Below are positions 29,846-40,100 of a DNA stretch of 64,000 nucleotides, piece after piece. Source of the stretch: Gallionella sp. (lineage in GTDB: Bacteria; Pseudomonadota; Gammaproteobacteria; Burkholderiales; Gallionellaceae); the NCBI GenBank assembly GCA_028687335.1, contig JAQUAI010000007.1, forward strand, positions 1-64,000, in the 5' to 3' direction. Position numbers and translations under genes: made by a program. Position 1 is the stretch's first letter. Each line of letters opens with the position of its first letter. The notes below the pieces were generated by a model, which was not told where the DNA came from, searched no databases, and saw only the letters and a program-made list of their open reading frames with translations.

Positions 29846-30981
29846 TAGGTGCGATGCACCTGTATCGCATGGAAAACCATATCACTCTGACATAGCTCGT
29901 TACATTGCATTTGCAACGCCTCGGCCTCAGCCTCGCCTACATTGTGCGCAGATAAAAACAGCTCGGCATCCACCTTACCTTCCAGATAATGAAAAATGAT
30001 CCGCGCTTCGCTCGGCAGCGAATTATCGAGCTTGGTTTGCAGTCGCCCCAACAAAGCATCGCGCGTCGGCAAGTAAGATGGTTTGATCGTACAGTCATCT
30101 TCCGGGTCAACGTGCACCATCACATCCAACACATGATGGTTATTGAGCACCGCCTGACGTGCTGTTTCGGCAATGTAATGCCCCTCTGACACGCTGATGC
30201 GGGGATCAACCAGCACATGCGCATCTACCAAAGCATTGTCAGCCATCTTGCGGGTACGCAACTCATGCAGACCTGCCACACCAGGAACACCGCGCAAAGT
30301 TTGACGTATTGCCGCGACTTCTTTTTCGTCCAAGCCGGTATCAATCAGCTCGGCCAAGGCTTCCAATGCCAACTTGCCGCCCATGTGCGCAATCATCACG
30401 CCAACCACCGCTGCCGCCACCAAATCGAGGAAGGTATACCCCAGCAAGTTACCAATAACGCCGACAATCACCACCAGCGATGAGGCTGCGTCAGAACGGG
30501 CGTGCCACGCGTTGGCCACCAGCATCTGCGAGCGTACTTTTTTCGCGATGGCCAGCATGTAACGAAACATTCCTTCTTTGGCCATTAAAGCGACTACCGC
30601 CACCGCCAAAGCCAGCGGGTTCACCGCCTGCACGGCTTCGGGGTGTTGCAGGCGCAGTGCCGCCGCAACCAACAAGCCGACACCCAACACAGCCAGAAAA
30701 GCGCCCAAAATCAGGGTCGCCGCCGTTTCCACGCGCGCATGTCCATAAGGATGATTCGCATCGGCATGACGGTTTCCATGTCGGTTGGCGTACAACACCA
30801 GCACATCCGACATCAAATCGGAAAAGGAATGCAGCCCGTCCGCCATCAAAGCTTGCGAGTGTGAAATAAATCCGCCGATCACCTGAAAGAACGTGAGCAG
30901 CAAATTGATAACGATGCTAACCCAAGTACTTTTCTGGGCGGCGGCGAAGCGCTCGGGATGAGCGGGCTCAAAGGCATCCAT
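29836..30981 (-). CDS. Cation diffusion facilitator (CDF) transporter
   Basis: The 381-residue protein has six membrane helices with metal-site motifs ADGLHSFSDLMSD in helix 2 and NAWHARSDAASS in helix 5, the HxxxD pattern of Zn/Fe/Mn exporters. A cytoplasmic domain follows (VDAHVLVDPRISVSEGHYIAE), extended by about 90 residues beyond FieF. It would export divalent metal in exchange for protons. Substrate specificity is not decided by sequence; Fe or Zn would fit an iron-adapted organism. Its 3' end carries a glnA regulatory site. Confidence 0.88.
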   Translation of the reverse strand: MDAFEPAHPERFAAAQKSTWVSIVINLLLTFFQVIGGFISHSQALMADGLHSFSDLMSDVLVLYANRHGNRHADANHPYGHARVETAATLILGAFLAVLGVGLLVAAALRLQHPEAVQAVNPLALAVAVVALMAKEGMFRYMLAIAKKVRSQMLVANAWHARSDAASSLVVIVGVIGNLLGYTFLDLVAAAVVGVMIAHMGGKLALEALAELIDTGLDEKEVAAIRQTLRGVPGVAGLHELRTRKMADNALVDAHVLVDPRISVSEGHYIAETARQAVLNNHHVLDVMVHVDPEDDCTIKPSYLPTRDALLGRLQTKLDNSLPSEARIIFHYLEGKVDAELFLSAHNVGEAEAEALQMQCNELCQSDMVFHAIQVHRTYAR

Positions 30982-31126
30982 AGAGAAATTCAGAGTTGGA
31001 GTAATATAATTTTTACAGCGATTGCGCTAGTATGCACCACCTAGCCGAAACAATTCCACTATGGTTTTCGTGCTTTTAACCGACGAGCCATTCGTTTAAT
31101 TCAAACATTACAACAGGATCACAATC

Positions 31127-31579
31127 ATGGGAAAAATTACCGCCATTCTTGAGTCTGCGCAACAACGCGCGAACGAGATCGGGGCTCCGTACACCGGCTT
31201 GCTTACCCCCAACGAAGCCTATGAATTATTACAGTCTGCGCCGGGCGCAAAATTGGTTGATGTTCGCACCCGCGCAGAAATGGACTGGGTCGGCAAAGTT
31301 CCCGGTGCGGTCGAGATCGAGTGGGTTACTTATCCCGGCATGCAACGCAATCCACACTTCATGGCACAACTCGAACAATCGGTAGATAAAGAGTCGCTGG
31401 TACTGTTTTTGTGCCGCACGGCACAACGCTCTCACGCTGCCGCAGCACTTGCTATCGGCGCTGGCTACATCAGTTGTTACAACATCCTAGAAGGGTTTGA
31501 AGGCGACAAAAATGCCAACGGCCAACGCCGCACCACTAACGGCTGGTGTGCTGCCAATTTGCCGTGGCAGCAGGGTTAA
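31127..31579 (+). CDS. Rhodanese-domain protein
   Basis: This 150-residue single-domain rhodanese has the N-terminal NEAYELLQSAPGAKLVDVRT segment and active-site loop LCRTAQRSHAAA with the catalytic cysteine. There is no signal peptide. It may transfer sulfane sulfur; the physiological donor is unknown. It is convergent with xth. Confidence 0.87.
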   Translation: MGKITAILESAQQRANEIGAPYTGLLTPNEAYELLQSAPGAKLVDVRTRAEMDWVGKVPGAVEIEWVTYPGMQRNPHFMAQLEQSVDKESLVLFLCRTAQRSHAAAALAIGAGYISCYNILEGFEGDKNANGQRRTTNGWCAANLPWQQG

Positions 31580-31597
31580 GCTGGGCATTTCACTGAA

Positions 31598-32365
31598 TTA
31601 GTCGCGGTAGTCCACCATCATCGGTGCGTGGTCGCTGAAACGTTGTTCTTTGTATATGCCGGTATGGATGGCTTTAGCGGCGATGGCGGGGGTGGCGACT
31701 TGGTAGTCCAAACGCCAACCTACGTCCTTCGCCCAGGCTTGGCCGCGGTTAGACCACCATGTGTAGGCTTCGAGTTCGGGGTGCAGTTTACGGAACACGT
31801 CGATGAAGCCGACATCGTTGAACAACTGGGTGAGCCATGCTCGCTCTTCGGGCAGGAAGCCGGAGTTCTTCTTGTTGCCTTTCCAATTTTTCAGATCCTT
31901 CTCGGTGTGGGCGATGTTCCAATCTCCGCACACGATGATGTCTCTGCCGCTGGCAAACAGATTTCTCATGTGCGGCATGAAAGCTTCGAGGAATTTGAAC
32001 TTCACGGCTTGGCGTTCTTCGCCGCTGGAACCGGAAGGCAGATACAACGACACGACGCTGAGATTGCCGAACTGCGCTTCGATGTAACGCCCTTCAAAGT
32101 CGAACTCGGGGATACCTAATCCGACGATGACGTTGTCCGGTTTGCGCTTGGAATAGATACCCACGCCGCTATAACCCTTCTTCTCGGCATAGTGAAAGTA
32201 GCCGTGGTAGCCCAGCGGGGCGAGCATGTCGGGTGTCATGTCCGGCGCTTGGGCTTTGAGTTCCTGCACGCACAGGATGTCGGCATCTTGCTTGCCGAAC
32301 CATTCGAGGAAACCTTTGTTGTAGGCGGAGCGGATGCCGTTGAAATTGAGGGTGATGATGCGCAT
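31598..32365 (-). CDS. xth: Exodeoxyribonuclease III
   Basis: The 255-residue protein has the exonuclease-endonuclease-phosphatase fold: LNFNGIRSA, LCVQELKAQ (metal Glu), VCGDWNIAHTEKDLKN (catalytic Asp-Asn) and RFSDHAPMMVDY (Asp-His). It repairs abasic sites. It is divergent from pyrE with a gap of only 69 bases, so both promoters overlap in that gap. Confidence 0.94.
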   Translation of the reverse strand: MRIITLNFNGIRSAYNKGFLEWFGKQDADILCVQELKAQAPDMTPDMLAPLGYHGYFHYAEKKGYSGVGIYSKRKPDNVIVGLGIPEFDFEGRYIEAQFGNLSVVSLYLPSGSSGEERQAVKFKFLEAFMPHMRNLFASGRDIIVCGDWNIAHTEKDLKNWKGNKKNSGFLPEERAWLTQLFNDVGFIDVFRKLHPELEAYTWWSNRGQAWAKDVGWRLDYQVATPAIAAKAIHTGIYKEQRFSDHAPMMVDYRD

Positions 32366-32394
32366 GAATTTTCTCGCTGATTAGGTGTGCGCAT

Positions 32395-32400
32395 TATAAT
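32395..32400 (+). promoter_or_regulatory. Possible -10 element of the pyrE promoter
   Basis: A perfect TATAAT lies 34 bases before the pyrE start in the short divergent gap. No convincing -35 hexamer is seen, so this rests on the -10 box alone. Confidence 0.4.
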
Positions 32401-32434
32401 GGCGGCACTGTTCTAACTCTCTGCAAAGCTATCC

Positions 32435-33082
32435 ATGCACGCTTACCGTCAAGATTTCATCCGCTTCGCTGTCGCACAGAATGTGTTGCGCTTCGGCGAA
32501 TTCCAAACCAAGGCAGGGCGTCTGTCGCCTTACTTCTTCAACTCTGGCCTGTTCCAAGACGGTGCTGCATTGCGTGAGTTGTGCCAGTTCTACGCGCAGG
32601 CTATCCAAGCCTCGGGCATCAAGTTCGATATGTTGTTCGGCCCCGCCTACAAGGGCATCCCCTTGGTAGCGGGTACTTCCATCTCGCTGGCGGAGCAGGG
32701 GTGTAACGTGCCGTATTGCTTCAACCGCAAAGAGGCGAAAGACCACGGCGAAGGCGGTACGACGGTGGGTGCGAAACTGCAAGGTGATGTGCTCATCATC
32801 GACGATGTGATCTCGGCGGGCACCTCGGTGCGCGAGTCCATCGAGCTGATCCGCGCAGCGGGTGCGACACCGTGCGGTGTGGTGATCGCGCTGGATCGTA
32901 TGGAACGCGGCCAGGGTGAATTATCGGCAGTGCAGGAGGTTCGGCGCGATTATGATATTCCGGTCATTTCCATTGCTTCACTCAATGATCTGCTCGGCTA
33001 TTTGCAGGGAACTCCAGACATGGTGCAGAATCTGACAGCAACGCAAACCTATCGTGACCGCTACGGAGTAAAAAATGACTAA
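32435..33082 (+). CDS. pyrE: Orotate phosphoribosyltransferase
   Basis: The 215-residue enzyme makes OMP from orotate and PRPP. Family features: [39 protein letters not shown] (catalytic loop) and the PRPP motif [13 protein letters not shown]. Its last bases overlap the start of the following DUF4124 gene by eight, so that gene is probably co-transcribed. Confidence 0.95.
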   Translation: MHAYRQDFIRFAVAQNVLRFGEFQTKAGRLSPYFFNSGLFQDGAALRELCQFYAQAIQASGIKFDMLFGPAYKGIPLVAGTSISLAEQGCNVPYCFNRKEAKDHGEGGTTVGAKLQGDVLIIDDVISAGTSVRESIELIRAAGATPCGVVIALDRMERGQGELSAVQEVRRDYDIPVISIASLNDLLGYLQGTPDMVQNLTATQTYRDRYGVKND

Positions 33083-33683
33083 ATCCACTTTGCTGCTCGC
33101 ACTCATTGCCAGTCTCGGCTTGACGTTACCCGCCAGTGCCAAAATGTACAAATGGGTGGATGAAAAAGGCACCACACATTACGGCGAAACCATTCCGCCG
33201 GAATACGCCAATCGTGACCGTACCGAATTGAACAAAGCTGGGCGCGTGGTTAAAAAAGAAGAGGTGTTATCTTCCGAGGAACGCCGAGCAAAAGAACAAG
33301 CCGACTCCCAGAAAAAAACCGACGAGGCTAACGCACTTGAGCAGAAGCGCCGTGACAAAGCACTGGTAAATACGTTCAGCAATACCGATGAAATCGAACT
33401 TGCCCGCAGCCGCAGTTTGCAGCAAGTTGATGCCCGACTCAGCAGCATCAATGCTCAACTGAAGTTGGCCGCAGATAATCTGGCCGGATTAAAACAAGAA
33501 GCCGCCGCACGCACCGCCGCAGGCAAAAAAGTACCCACATCCTTGCAGGACGACTTGACTGAATCGGAAGCTCGTCAGAAAAAATTGCAGCAAGATTTAA
33601 CTAAAGTCACCGCCGAAAAAGCTGAGGTAAATGGCCGCTATGACGCGGACAAGGCGCGTTATAAAGCGCTGACTGGAAAGTAA
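33075..33683 (+). CDS. DUF4124 coiled-coil secreted protein
   Basis: A signal peptide ([17 protein letters not shown]) precedes a DUF4124 domain ([22 protein letters not shown]) and a long charged helical region with heptad-like spacing ([20 protein letters not shown]), 202 residues in all. It is likely periplasmic. Role unknown. Stops converge with the carbonic anhydrase gene with only one base between them. Confidence 0.85.
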   Translation: MTKSTLLLALIASLGLTLPASAKMYKWVDEKGTTHYGETIPPEYANRDRTELNKAGRVVKKEEVLSSEERRAKEQADSQKKTDEANALEQKRRDKALVNTFSNTDEIELARSRSLQQVDARLSSINAQLKLAADNLAGLKQEAAARTAAGKKVPTSLQDDLTESEARQKKLQQDLTKVTAEKAEVNGRYDADKARYKALTGK

Positions 33684-33684
33684 A

Positions 33685-34317
33685 TTACAGCACTCGGAAA
33701 TTGTCGGTTGCCGCGTCATACCCCAGCAACTCACCGTGCTCCAAATCAAAGTACCAACCGTGTAGCGCAAGGGTTCCTTGCGCTACACGCTCTTTGATCC
33801 AATCAAACGACATCAGGTTTTCCAGTGACGACAAGATGGCTTGTTGTTCACAAGCGCGCTGACGCTGTTCTTCGGTAATCAACGGCTGTTTTTGATCGAC
33901 TTTGGATAACGCCTCTTCCGCCAGCCGCATCCAGCTATTAATAAAAGAGTCCCCTTCAGTACGCTTACCTTGCATCAGTGCGCCGATACCGCCGCAATGC
34001 GCATGTCCCAACACGATGATGTGCTCGACCCCCAGCGTGCGCACGCCATAATCCAGCGCCGCGCTGGTACCGTGCCGCCCGCTACTCAAGCTTTCATCGG
34101 GCGGCACCAAATTGGCAACGTTACGGATAACAAACAAATCTCCCGGTTCACAATTCAGCACTAATGCGGGATCAACGCGGGAGTCACAACAAGCTACCAC
34201 GAGAATTTTTGGGGTTTGCCCTTCCTGCACCAGTTGTCGGTACAGTGCATCGTCATCGGCAAAATGCTGCTCGCGAAAACGATGAAAACCGTTAATCAGG
34301 TCTTCTGGGCTGGTCAT
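33685..34317 (-). CDS. can: Beta-class carbonic anhydrase
   Basis: This 210-residue enzyme has the zinc ligands and catalytic dyad in ACCDSRVDP (Cys, Asp-Arg) and LGHAHCGGI (His, Cys), with [12 protein letters not shown] between. It interconverts CO2 and bicarbonate. ATG overlaps the purC stop by four bases, so it is coupled to purine genes; bicarbonate is a substrate in purine synthesis and the cell fixes CO2, so either demand could explain the linkage. No signal peptide, so it is cytosolic. Confidence 0.93.
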   Translation of the reverse strand: MTSPEDLINGFHRFREQHFADDDALYRQLVQEGQTPKILVVACCDSRVDPALVLNCEPGDLFVIRNVANLVPPDESLSSGRHGTSAALDYGVRTLGVEHIIVLGHAHCGGIGALMQGKRTEGDSFINSWMRLAEEALSKVDQKQPLITEEQRQRACEQQAILSSLENLMSFDWIKERVAQGTLALHGWYFDLEHGELLGYDAATDNFRVL

Positions 34318-35198
34318 GCGCCGATCAGTCTCTGCTGCGCTTCACGATATTTGTCGGCGGTTCTTTGCAACACATCCGCCGGAATACGCGGTGCTGGAGC
34401 CTGCTTGTTCCAGCCGGAAGTTTCCAGCCAATCACGCACAAATTGTTTGTCGAAGCTGGGCGGATTGCAGCCCACTTTATATTCGTCGGCAGGCCAAAAA
34501 CGCGAAGAGTCTGGTGTAAGCGCCTCGTCGATCAAATACAGCTTACCCGTTGCATCCGTGCCAAATTCAAACTTGGTGTCGGCAATGATAATGCCTTTGG
34601 TGGCAGCATATTCTGCGGCTTGTGTATATAAAGCCAGCGTGGCATTTTTCACCTGCTCAGCCATCTCCGCACCCAACAGTTTTTTGGCTTCTTCAAACGA
34701 AATATTCTCGTCGTGATCGCCGACAGCGGCTTTAGTCGAAGGCGTAAATAGCGGTTGCGGCAGCTTCTGCGCTTCCTGCAATCCAGCAGGCAATTCAATA
34801 CCGCATACCGCACCCGTCTTTTTGTAATCCTTCCACCCCGAGCCCACCAGATAGCCACGCACGATGGCCTCGATTGGCAATGGTTTGAGTTTCTTGGTGA
34901 CGAAGGCGCGACCACGTACTTGTGCTTTTTCCGCATCGGTCTTCACGACGGATTCTGGGTCGATACCGGACAGGTGGTTGGGAATGACTCCGCCCAGTTT
35001 CTTGAACCAGAAATTGGATACCGCAGTCAGTACTTCACCTTTGCCGGGAATAGGATCATCCAAGATCACATCAAAAGCAGAGAGGCGATCGGTCTGCACG
35101 ATGAGGAGATGCTCGGCATCCACTTCGTACAGATCGCGCACTTTGCCGCGATGCAGGAACTTCAGGCTGGTCAGGTTGGATTCGTGTAGGGCGGACAT
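34314..35198 (-). CDS. purC: SAICAR synthase
   Basis: This 294-residue enzyme ligates aspartate to CAIR in purine synthesis. Motifs: [14 protein letters not shown]-type start ([13 protein letters not shown]), [18 protein letters not shown] and [13 protein letters not shown]. It starts behind GAGGT and is followed by the carbonic anhydrase gene in the same operon; purE precedes it by 12 bases. Confidence 0.95.
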   Translation of the reverse strand: MSALHESNLTSLKFLHRGKVRDLYEVDAEHLLIVQTDRLSAFDVILDDPIPGKGEVLTAVSNFWFKKLGGVIPNHLSGIDPESVVKTDAEKAQVRGRAFVTKKLKPLPIEAIVRGYLVGSGWKDYKKTGAVCGIELPAGLQEAQKLPQPLFTPSTKAAVGDHDENISFEEAKKLLGAEMAEQVKNATLALYTQAAEYAATKGIIIADTKFEFGTDATGKLYLIDEALTPDSSRFWPADEYKVGCNPPSFDKQFVRDWLETSGWNKQAPAPRIPADVLQRTADKYREAQQRLIGA

Positions 35199-35210
35199 GG
35201 GTGACCTCGA

Positions 35211-35702
35211 TTACAAAGCTGGCAAAGTGGTTGCGGCGATCTGTTCCGCTTGTTTCTGACGATAGGCGACGAGCTTGTCTGCCAGCGTCTTGTCGTTCAA
35301 CGCCAGCATGGAGACGGCGAACAATCCTGCGTTCGCAGCGCCCGCTTCACCGATGGCGAAGGTAGCGACAGGAATGCCTTTTGGCATCTGCACGATGGAG
35401 AGCAAGGAATCCATGCCCTTCAGATATTTAGAGGGGATAGGTACACCCAAAACCGGCAATGTGGTCTTGCCTGCGATGACACCCGCCAAGTGCGCAGCAC
35501 CACCGGCACCCGCGATGAAACATTGCACGCCTTGGCTGTGCATGTCTTTGATGTAGTCGAACAACAGGTCGGGAGAGCGGTGGGCAGAGATGACGCGCGC
35601 ATCAAATGCCACGCCGAAGTCTTTCAACTGTTGACCGGCTTGCTGCATGATCTCCCAGTCGTTGCTGCTGCCCATGACGATGGAAACTAGTGGTTTACTC
35701 AT
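35211..35702 (-). CDS. purE: N5-CAIR mutase
   Basis: This 163-residue class I PurE has the typical VSIVMGSSNDWEIM opening, SAHRSPD active-site loop and AGAGGAAHLAGV. Class I PurE needs PurK to make N5-CAIR; no purK lies in this window, in contrast to common purE-purK pairing, so purK must be elsewhere. It is the first gene of the purE-purC-can operon. Confidence 0.94.
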   Translation of the reverse strand: MSKPLVSIVMGSSNDWEIMQQAGQQLKDFGVAFDARVISAHRSPDLLFDYIKDMHSQGVQCFIAGAGGAAHLAGVIAGKTTLPVLGVPIPSKYLKGMDSLLSIVQMPKGIPVATFAIGEAGAANAGLFAVSMLALNDKTLADKLVAYRQKQAEQIAATTLPAL

Positions 35703-35730
35703 AACACTTCCCTAATATCGTAGATGTAAC

Positions 35731-35756
35731 AACGCCCCCCGTTGCCGGGGGGCGTT
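35731..35756 (-). terminator. Strong hairpin terminator between fbp and purE
   Basis: A 10-bp perfect GC-rich stem (AACGCCCCCC / GGGGGGCGTT) with loop GTTGCC lies ten bases after the fbp stop. It should separate the fbp transcript from purE. Confidence 0.8.
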
Positions 35757-35766
35757 GAGTCAAACA

Positions 35767-36768
35767 TTACGCGCCTTTGTGATAGCCAACAACGCGATCC
35801 ACTTCATTCTTGGAGCCCAAGATGACTGGCACACGTTGATGCAGACCTTGTGGTTGCAATTCCATGATGCGCTCACGACCTGTAGAGCTCACGCCACCTG
35901 CTTGTTCAACGATGAACGACATTGGATTGGCTTCGTACAACAAACGCAGCTTGCCTGCTTTACCCGCTTCTTTGGTATCAAACGGATACATGAAGATACC
36001 GCCACGAGTCAGGATGCGGTGTACTTCAGCAACCATAGAAGCAACCCAACGCATGTTGAAGTTCTTCTCACGACCGCCGTCTTTACCCTTCATGCACTCG
36101 TCGATGTACTTCTGAACTGGTGCTTCCCAGTAGCGTTGGTTCGACATGTTGATGGCGAACTCTTGTGTGTCCACAGGGATCTGCATGTTCGGGTGAGTCA
36201 GGAAGAAGTCGCCTACGTCACGATCCAAGGTGAAGCCGTTCACGCCGTGGCCAGTTGTCAAAACCATCATAGTGTTGGGGCCGTACAGTGCGTAACCCGA
36301 GCAAACTTGTTTTGTGCCTGGCTGCAAGAAATCGGCAGCTTTAGGATCTGTCACGCCTTCAGGGCAACGCAAGATCGAGAAAATGGTACCAACAGAGATG
36401 TTCACGTCGATGTTAGAAGAACCATCCAATGGGTCGAAAGTGATCAGGTATTTGCCGCGTGGGTATTGCTTAGGGATCTCGTACACATCATCCATCTCTT
36501 CTGAAGCCATACCGGCCAAGTGACCGCTCCACTCGTTGGCTTTGATGAACACTTCGTTAGTGATGATGTCGAGTTTCTTTTGTGTCTCGCCTTGTACGTT
36601 CTCGCTGCCAGCAGAACCCAGCACGCCGATCAACGCACCTTTGTTCACGTCATGCGCGATCTGCTTGCAAGCAGAAACGACATCACTGATGAGTCCGGTA
36701 AAGTCGCCAGTTGCACCTGGAATCTGGCGTTGTTCTTCGATGATGAATTGAATCAGACTTTTGCTCAT
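35767..36768 (-). CDS. fbp: Fructose-1,6-bisphosphatase class I
   Basis: This 333-residue enzyme has the metal motif [15 protein letters not shown] and the substrate regions [11 protein letters not shown] and [11 protein letters not shown]. It hydrolyses fructose 1,6-bisphosphate in gluconeogenesis and the Calvin cycle. It lies 106 bases after cbbO on the same strand, so it may be read with the RuBisCO operon or from its own promoter in that gap. A strong GAGGAGA site precedes the ATG. Confidence 0.95.
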   Translation of the reverse strand: MSKSLIQFIIEEQRQIPGATGDFTGLISDVVSACKQIAHDVNKGALIGVLGSAGSENVQGETQKKLDIITNEVFIKANEWSGHLAGMASEEMDDVYEIPKQYPRGKYLITFDPLDGSSNIDVNISVGTIFSILRCPEGVTDPKAADFLQPGTKQVCSGYALYGPNTMMVLTTGHGVNGFTLDRDVGDFFLTHPNMQIPVDTQEFAINMSNQRYWEAPVQKYIDECMKGKDGGREKNFNMRWVASMVAEVHRILTRGGIFMYPFDTKEAGKAGKLRLLYEANPMSFIVEQAGGVSSTGRERIMELQPQGLHQRVPVILGSKNEVDRVVGYHKGA

Positions 36769-36874
36769 GCTGCTTTCTCCTCGTTGGTTTTTTAAATTTT
36801 GAACCCTGATTTTACTGCTTTTCCCGCCTACGCTCTATGGCTATTTGGTCGGCAAAACCTAAGCTACATTCCTT

Positions 36875-39148
36875 TTACTTCGTCAAAGTTATGAAAAGCT
36901 CGGGTAGCTTTTCAGGTAATTGCGCCACATTGTCCACGATGGTGTATTGGTTGCCGAAAATGTTCGACACATATTCGTCGGCTTTGGAATCTAGATTGAT
37001 ACAGTAGGTATAGATGCCTTCCCGATCCAATTCTTTCACTGCCTGCCTAGCATCCTGTATCAACAACTGCGGGTCGTGTACGTCGATATCCGCCGGCTCG
37101 CCGTCGGTCAAGATCAGCAGCAGCTTCTTGTCCGCTTGTTGCGTTTTCAGATAGTGGCCTGCATGACGCATCGCTGCGCCCATACGAGTGGAGTAACCCG
37201 CCTTCATCTCGGCCAGACGCGACTTCACTTCGTCGCCCCATTGTTCCTTGAATCCCTTGAGGTGGTAGTAACGCACGTCATGCCGAGTATTCGAATGGAA
37301 ACCTCCGATAGCGAACGAATCCCCGACTTGCTGCACCGACCAAGCCAGTAACGCTACCGCCTCCTGACTGAGTTCGAGAATGGTCTGGTTGCTGCCAGCC
37401 GCTTTTTCGCTAAGCGATTGAGATAGGTCAAGTAGCAAGGTGACGGCGAAACTACGGCCATCAGTGCGATGCGACATGTTGATACGCGGATCGGGTGAAG
37501 CGCCGCCTTTGTAGTCGATCAAAGAGCGGATGGCCACGTCCAAGTCGAGCTCTGAGCCTTCCTCCTGATAACGGATGCGCACCTTGTCCTGCGGCTTGAG
37601 CATCTCCAACATCGCTTTCAGGCGTTTGGTCAACTTGGCATGTTTGGCTAATAGGTTGTCGATCACAGCCGGATTGCCACGCGGATGCAGCACCTCATAG
37701 ACACTTACCCAGTCTGGGCGATAGTTTTGTGCGTTGTAATCCCACTCGTCGTAGTGACGGGGCGGCAGTCCGCTCAACTCTTGTTCCGGGTTGCGGCGCT
37801 TGTCGAGATGTTCGAACATCTCGTCTTCGTCGCTCTCTTCGATATATATCCACAGATGCCGGTTATCGTCGCGGAAGTCCACTTCGGTATTGTCAAAATA
37901 CATCTTGGCCGTCAGGTCACGTTGACCACGTGTCCGCGCGATGAACGTCAGCGCGACGGATGACATCGCCGCACTGGTCGACTCACCAGTCGCCATCAGT
38001 TCATGGAATCGTTTTACGGCTTCCCTGACATGCTCGTTCTGGTAGGTGTAGTTTGGATCGAGGATGGCACGCGACACCATAGCCAATCTGAGCCTGAATA
38101 CCGAGATACCTTGTTCTTCAAGCTGAAGGTCTTCTTCTTTGGGGATCGGATGTAGCGCCAGGAACAGTTTGCGCAAGCCCGGATATTTCTGACAGGCCAG
38201 ATAATCCACGCGGGAGTCCTCGAATATTTCAACGCTGGCGCGTTGAAAAGGGCTCCAGTTATCCACGATCATCTGTTGTGACCAACGACGATGTGCCGAC
38301 ATATGCGCAAGTGCTGCGCGATAACGATCAATGCCTGACACGCCGTCGATGTCGTCATAGACATCGGGCAGACGGATGCCATCATCGGTGTAGTAGGGCA
38401 TCGGCTTGCGCAGATCGTCAAAAGCGACCGAATACGGAATGAGATAGTCGCTATCGTTCCATAACGCGCGGATATAGGTATCCAGCTTGCGCTCGTTATC
38501 TACGAGCAATGTGCCATGCCGCTCGCGTTGCATCACCGCGATGGCATCTGCGGATTCCAAGCGGAAATATTCTTCCTGCCGCTCTGGGTGATGGTTGTAA
38601 TACTTGATTCCGTATTCGACCCAGTTTTGAAATCCCTGTAGCGATAGAACGCTCAGCAACTTGGGCGCCTGCTTGAGCAGTTCGGGAAAGCCGGGGCTGG
38701 CAAAGGTCGTATGGTGTCCATGGATCGAACCCGAGGTACGATCCATCATGTCGCGGATCACCTCGATATACCGCTTGAACATCTTGTCGTTGTTCAGACG
38801 ACGTGCGACAGCACCGCTGGTTTGCAAAAACGGCACGATCGCTTTGAAGTTGGTATGCGTGGACATGTACTCGGAGAACTCTCGCAGCTTGATCAGCGCA
38901 TGCTCCCCGACGATGCTGGCCACGCCTGGCGCTTCTTCCAGATAGATCAGCAACGGTTCCGCGCCTCGTCCCATCTTGCCGATGATGCGCGCATTGTCGA
39001 TGTAGGTCTCCAAGCCCGCTTTTGACAGTAGCGTCTTGGCTTCCTTCATACACTCGTCAAAGACAGCATTCACTTGAGAGAATCGGCAGCCGAGTTTCTC
39101 CCAGTACATTGCTGTCTCTTCGGTTCTTTCCGTCACGACATCAGTCAT
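36875..39148 (-). CDS. cbbO: RuBisCO activase subunit CbbO
   Basis: This 757-residue protein ends in a von Willebrand A domain with the MIDAS set (LLLDLSQSLSE, later ILTDGEPADIDVHD), as in CbbO/NorD proteins. The long N-terminal helical region is specific to CbbO. With CbbQ it forms an ATP-driven machine that strips inhibitory sugar phosphates from RuBisCO, contacting it through the VWA domain. It follows cbbQ by 31 bases in the cbbM operon. Confidence 0.93.
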   Translation of the reverse strand: MTDVVTERTEETAMYWEKLGCRFSQVNAVFDECMKEAKTLLSKAGLETYIDNARIIGKMGRGAEPLLIYLEEAPGVASIVGEHALIKLREFSEYMSTHTNFKAIVPFLQTSGAVARRLNNDKMFKRYIEVIRDMMDRTSGSIHGHHTTFASPGFPELLKQAPKLLSVLSLQGFQNWVEYGIKYYNHHPERQEEYFRLESADAIAVMQRERHGTLLVDNERKLDTYIRALWNDSDYLIPYSVAFDDLRKPMPYYTDDGIRLPDVYDDIDGVSGIDRYRAALAHMSAHRRWSQQMIVDNWSPFQRASVEIFEDSRVDYLACQKYPGLRKLFLALHPIPKEEDLQLEEQGISVFRLRLAMVSRAILDPNYTYQNEHVREAVKRFHELMATGESTSAAMSSVALTFIARTRGQRDLTAKMYFDNTEVDFRDDNRHLWIYIEESDEDEMFEHLDKRRNPEQELSGLPPRHYDEWDYNAQNYRPDWVSVYEVLHPRGNPAVIDNLLAKHAKLTKRLKAMLEMLKPQDKVRIRYQEEGSELDLDVAIRSLIDYKGGASPDPRINMSHRTDGRSFAVTLLLDLSQSLSEKAAGSNQTILELSQEAVALLAWSVQQVGDSFAIGGFHSNTRHDVRYYHLKGFKEQWGDEVKSRLAEMKAGYSTRMGAAMRHAGHYLKTQQADKKLLLILTDGEPADIDVHDPQLLIQDARQAVKELDREGIYTYCINLDSKADEYVSNIFGNQYTIVDNVAQLPEKLPELFITLTK

Positions 39149-39179
39149 CGCTCAAGCCTTTGCTTTTGCACTCGATCGC

Positions 39180-39983
39180 TCAGGCGAATGATGCATCGAT
39201 CGCGTGATCGAGCGTATCGCGGATATCTGCGTCGTCGGTGATCGGGCGCACCATCGCCATACGACATGCGGCTTTAGCATCGACACCGTTCTTGATCAGC
39301 GTTGCTGCGTAGACCAGCAATCGTGTGGAGATACCTTCATCTAATCCGTGACCTTTCAGGTTACGGGCTGCCTGGCCGATCTGCACCAACTTGCCGCAGA
39401 TTGCCACGTCCAGACCGGTTTCCTTGGACAGGATATCTGCTTCTAATTCCGCACTCGGATAGTCGAACTCGAAGCCGGTGAAACGTTGCTTGGTCGATTG
39501 CTTCAAATCTTTCATCAGGCTCTGGTAGCCGGGGTTATACGAGATGACCAATTGGAAATCGGGATGCGCTTCGATCAGCTCGCCCTTCTTATCCAATGGC
39601 AAAGTGCGACGGTGGTCGGTCAGCGGGTGGATGACTACGGTGGTGTCCTGACGCGCTTCGACGATCTCGTCGAGATAACAAATCGCACCGATGCGTGCTG
39701 CTGTGGTGAGTGGCCCATCCAACCAACGCGTACCGTTAGCATCCAGCAGATAGCGCCCTACGAGGTCGCTTGCAGTCATGTCTTCGTTACACGCCACGGT
39801 GATGAGCGGCTTGTTCAGCTTCCACGCCATGTATTCGACGAAGCGCGATTTGCCACAGCCTGTCGGGCCTTTCACCATCACGGGCAGACGCGCTGCGTAA
39901 GCCGCTTCATACAGCATCACTTCATCGCCTTGCGCTTGATAGAACGGTTCTTTAGCGACGGTGTATTGGTTCTTGTTTGTCAT
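39180..39983 (-). CDS. cbbQ: RuBisCO activase AAA+ subunit CbbQ
   Basis: The 267-residue MoxR-type ATPase has Walker A (GPTGCGKSR), Walker B ([11 protein letters not shown]) and a sensor-1 region ([13 protein letters not shown]). CbbQ hexamers work with CbbO to reactivate form II RuBisCO. An AGGAG site precedes the ATG. The gene is separated from cbbM by a terminator hairpin, probably reducing its transcription relative to cbbM. Confidence 0.94.
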   Translation of the reverse strand: MTNKNQYTVAKEPFYQAQGDEVMLYEAAYAARLPVMVKGPTGCGKSRFVEYMAWKLNKPLITVACNEDMTASDLVGRYLLDANGTRWLDGPLTTAARIGAICYLDEIVEARQDTTVVIHPLTDHRRTLPLDKKGELIEAHPDFQLVISYNPGYQSLMKDLKQSTKQRFTGFEFDYPSAELEADILSKETGLDVAICGKLVQIGQAARNLKGHGLDEGISTRLLVYAATLIKNGVDAKAACRMAMVRPITDDADIRDTLDHAIDASFA

Positions 39984-40040
39984 TTTTTGACTCCTGTCCC
40001 GAGTGTGACCTCACACGCAAAACGGTATTAAATCTTGGAA

Positions 40041-40074
40041 AAAAACGCCCCCATCGTGTGGGGGCGCATTTTTT
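40041..40074 (-). terminator. Terminator/attenuator between cbbM and cbbQ
   Basis: An 8-bp stem CGCCCCCA / TGGGGGCG with loop TCGTG sits between A- and T-runs, giving a T-rich tail on the minus strand. It lies 35 bases after the cbbM stop inside the operon, so read-through would set a low cbbQO level. Confidence 0.8.
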
Positions 40075-40100
40075 GTTGCTTCGATACAGCCGAACAACGC

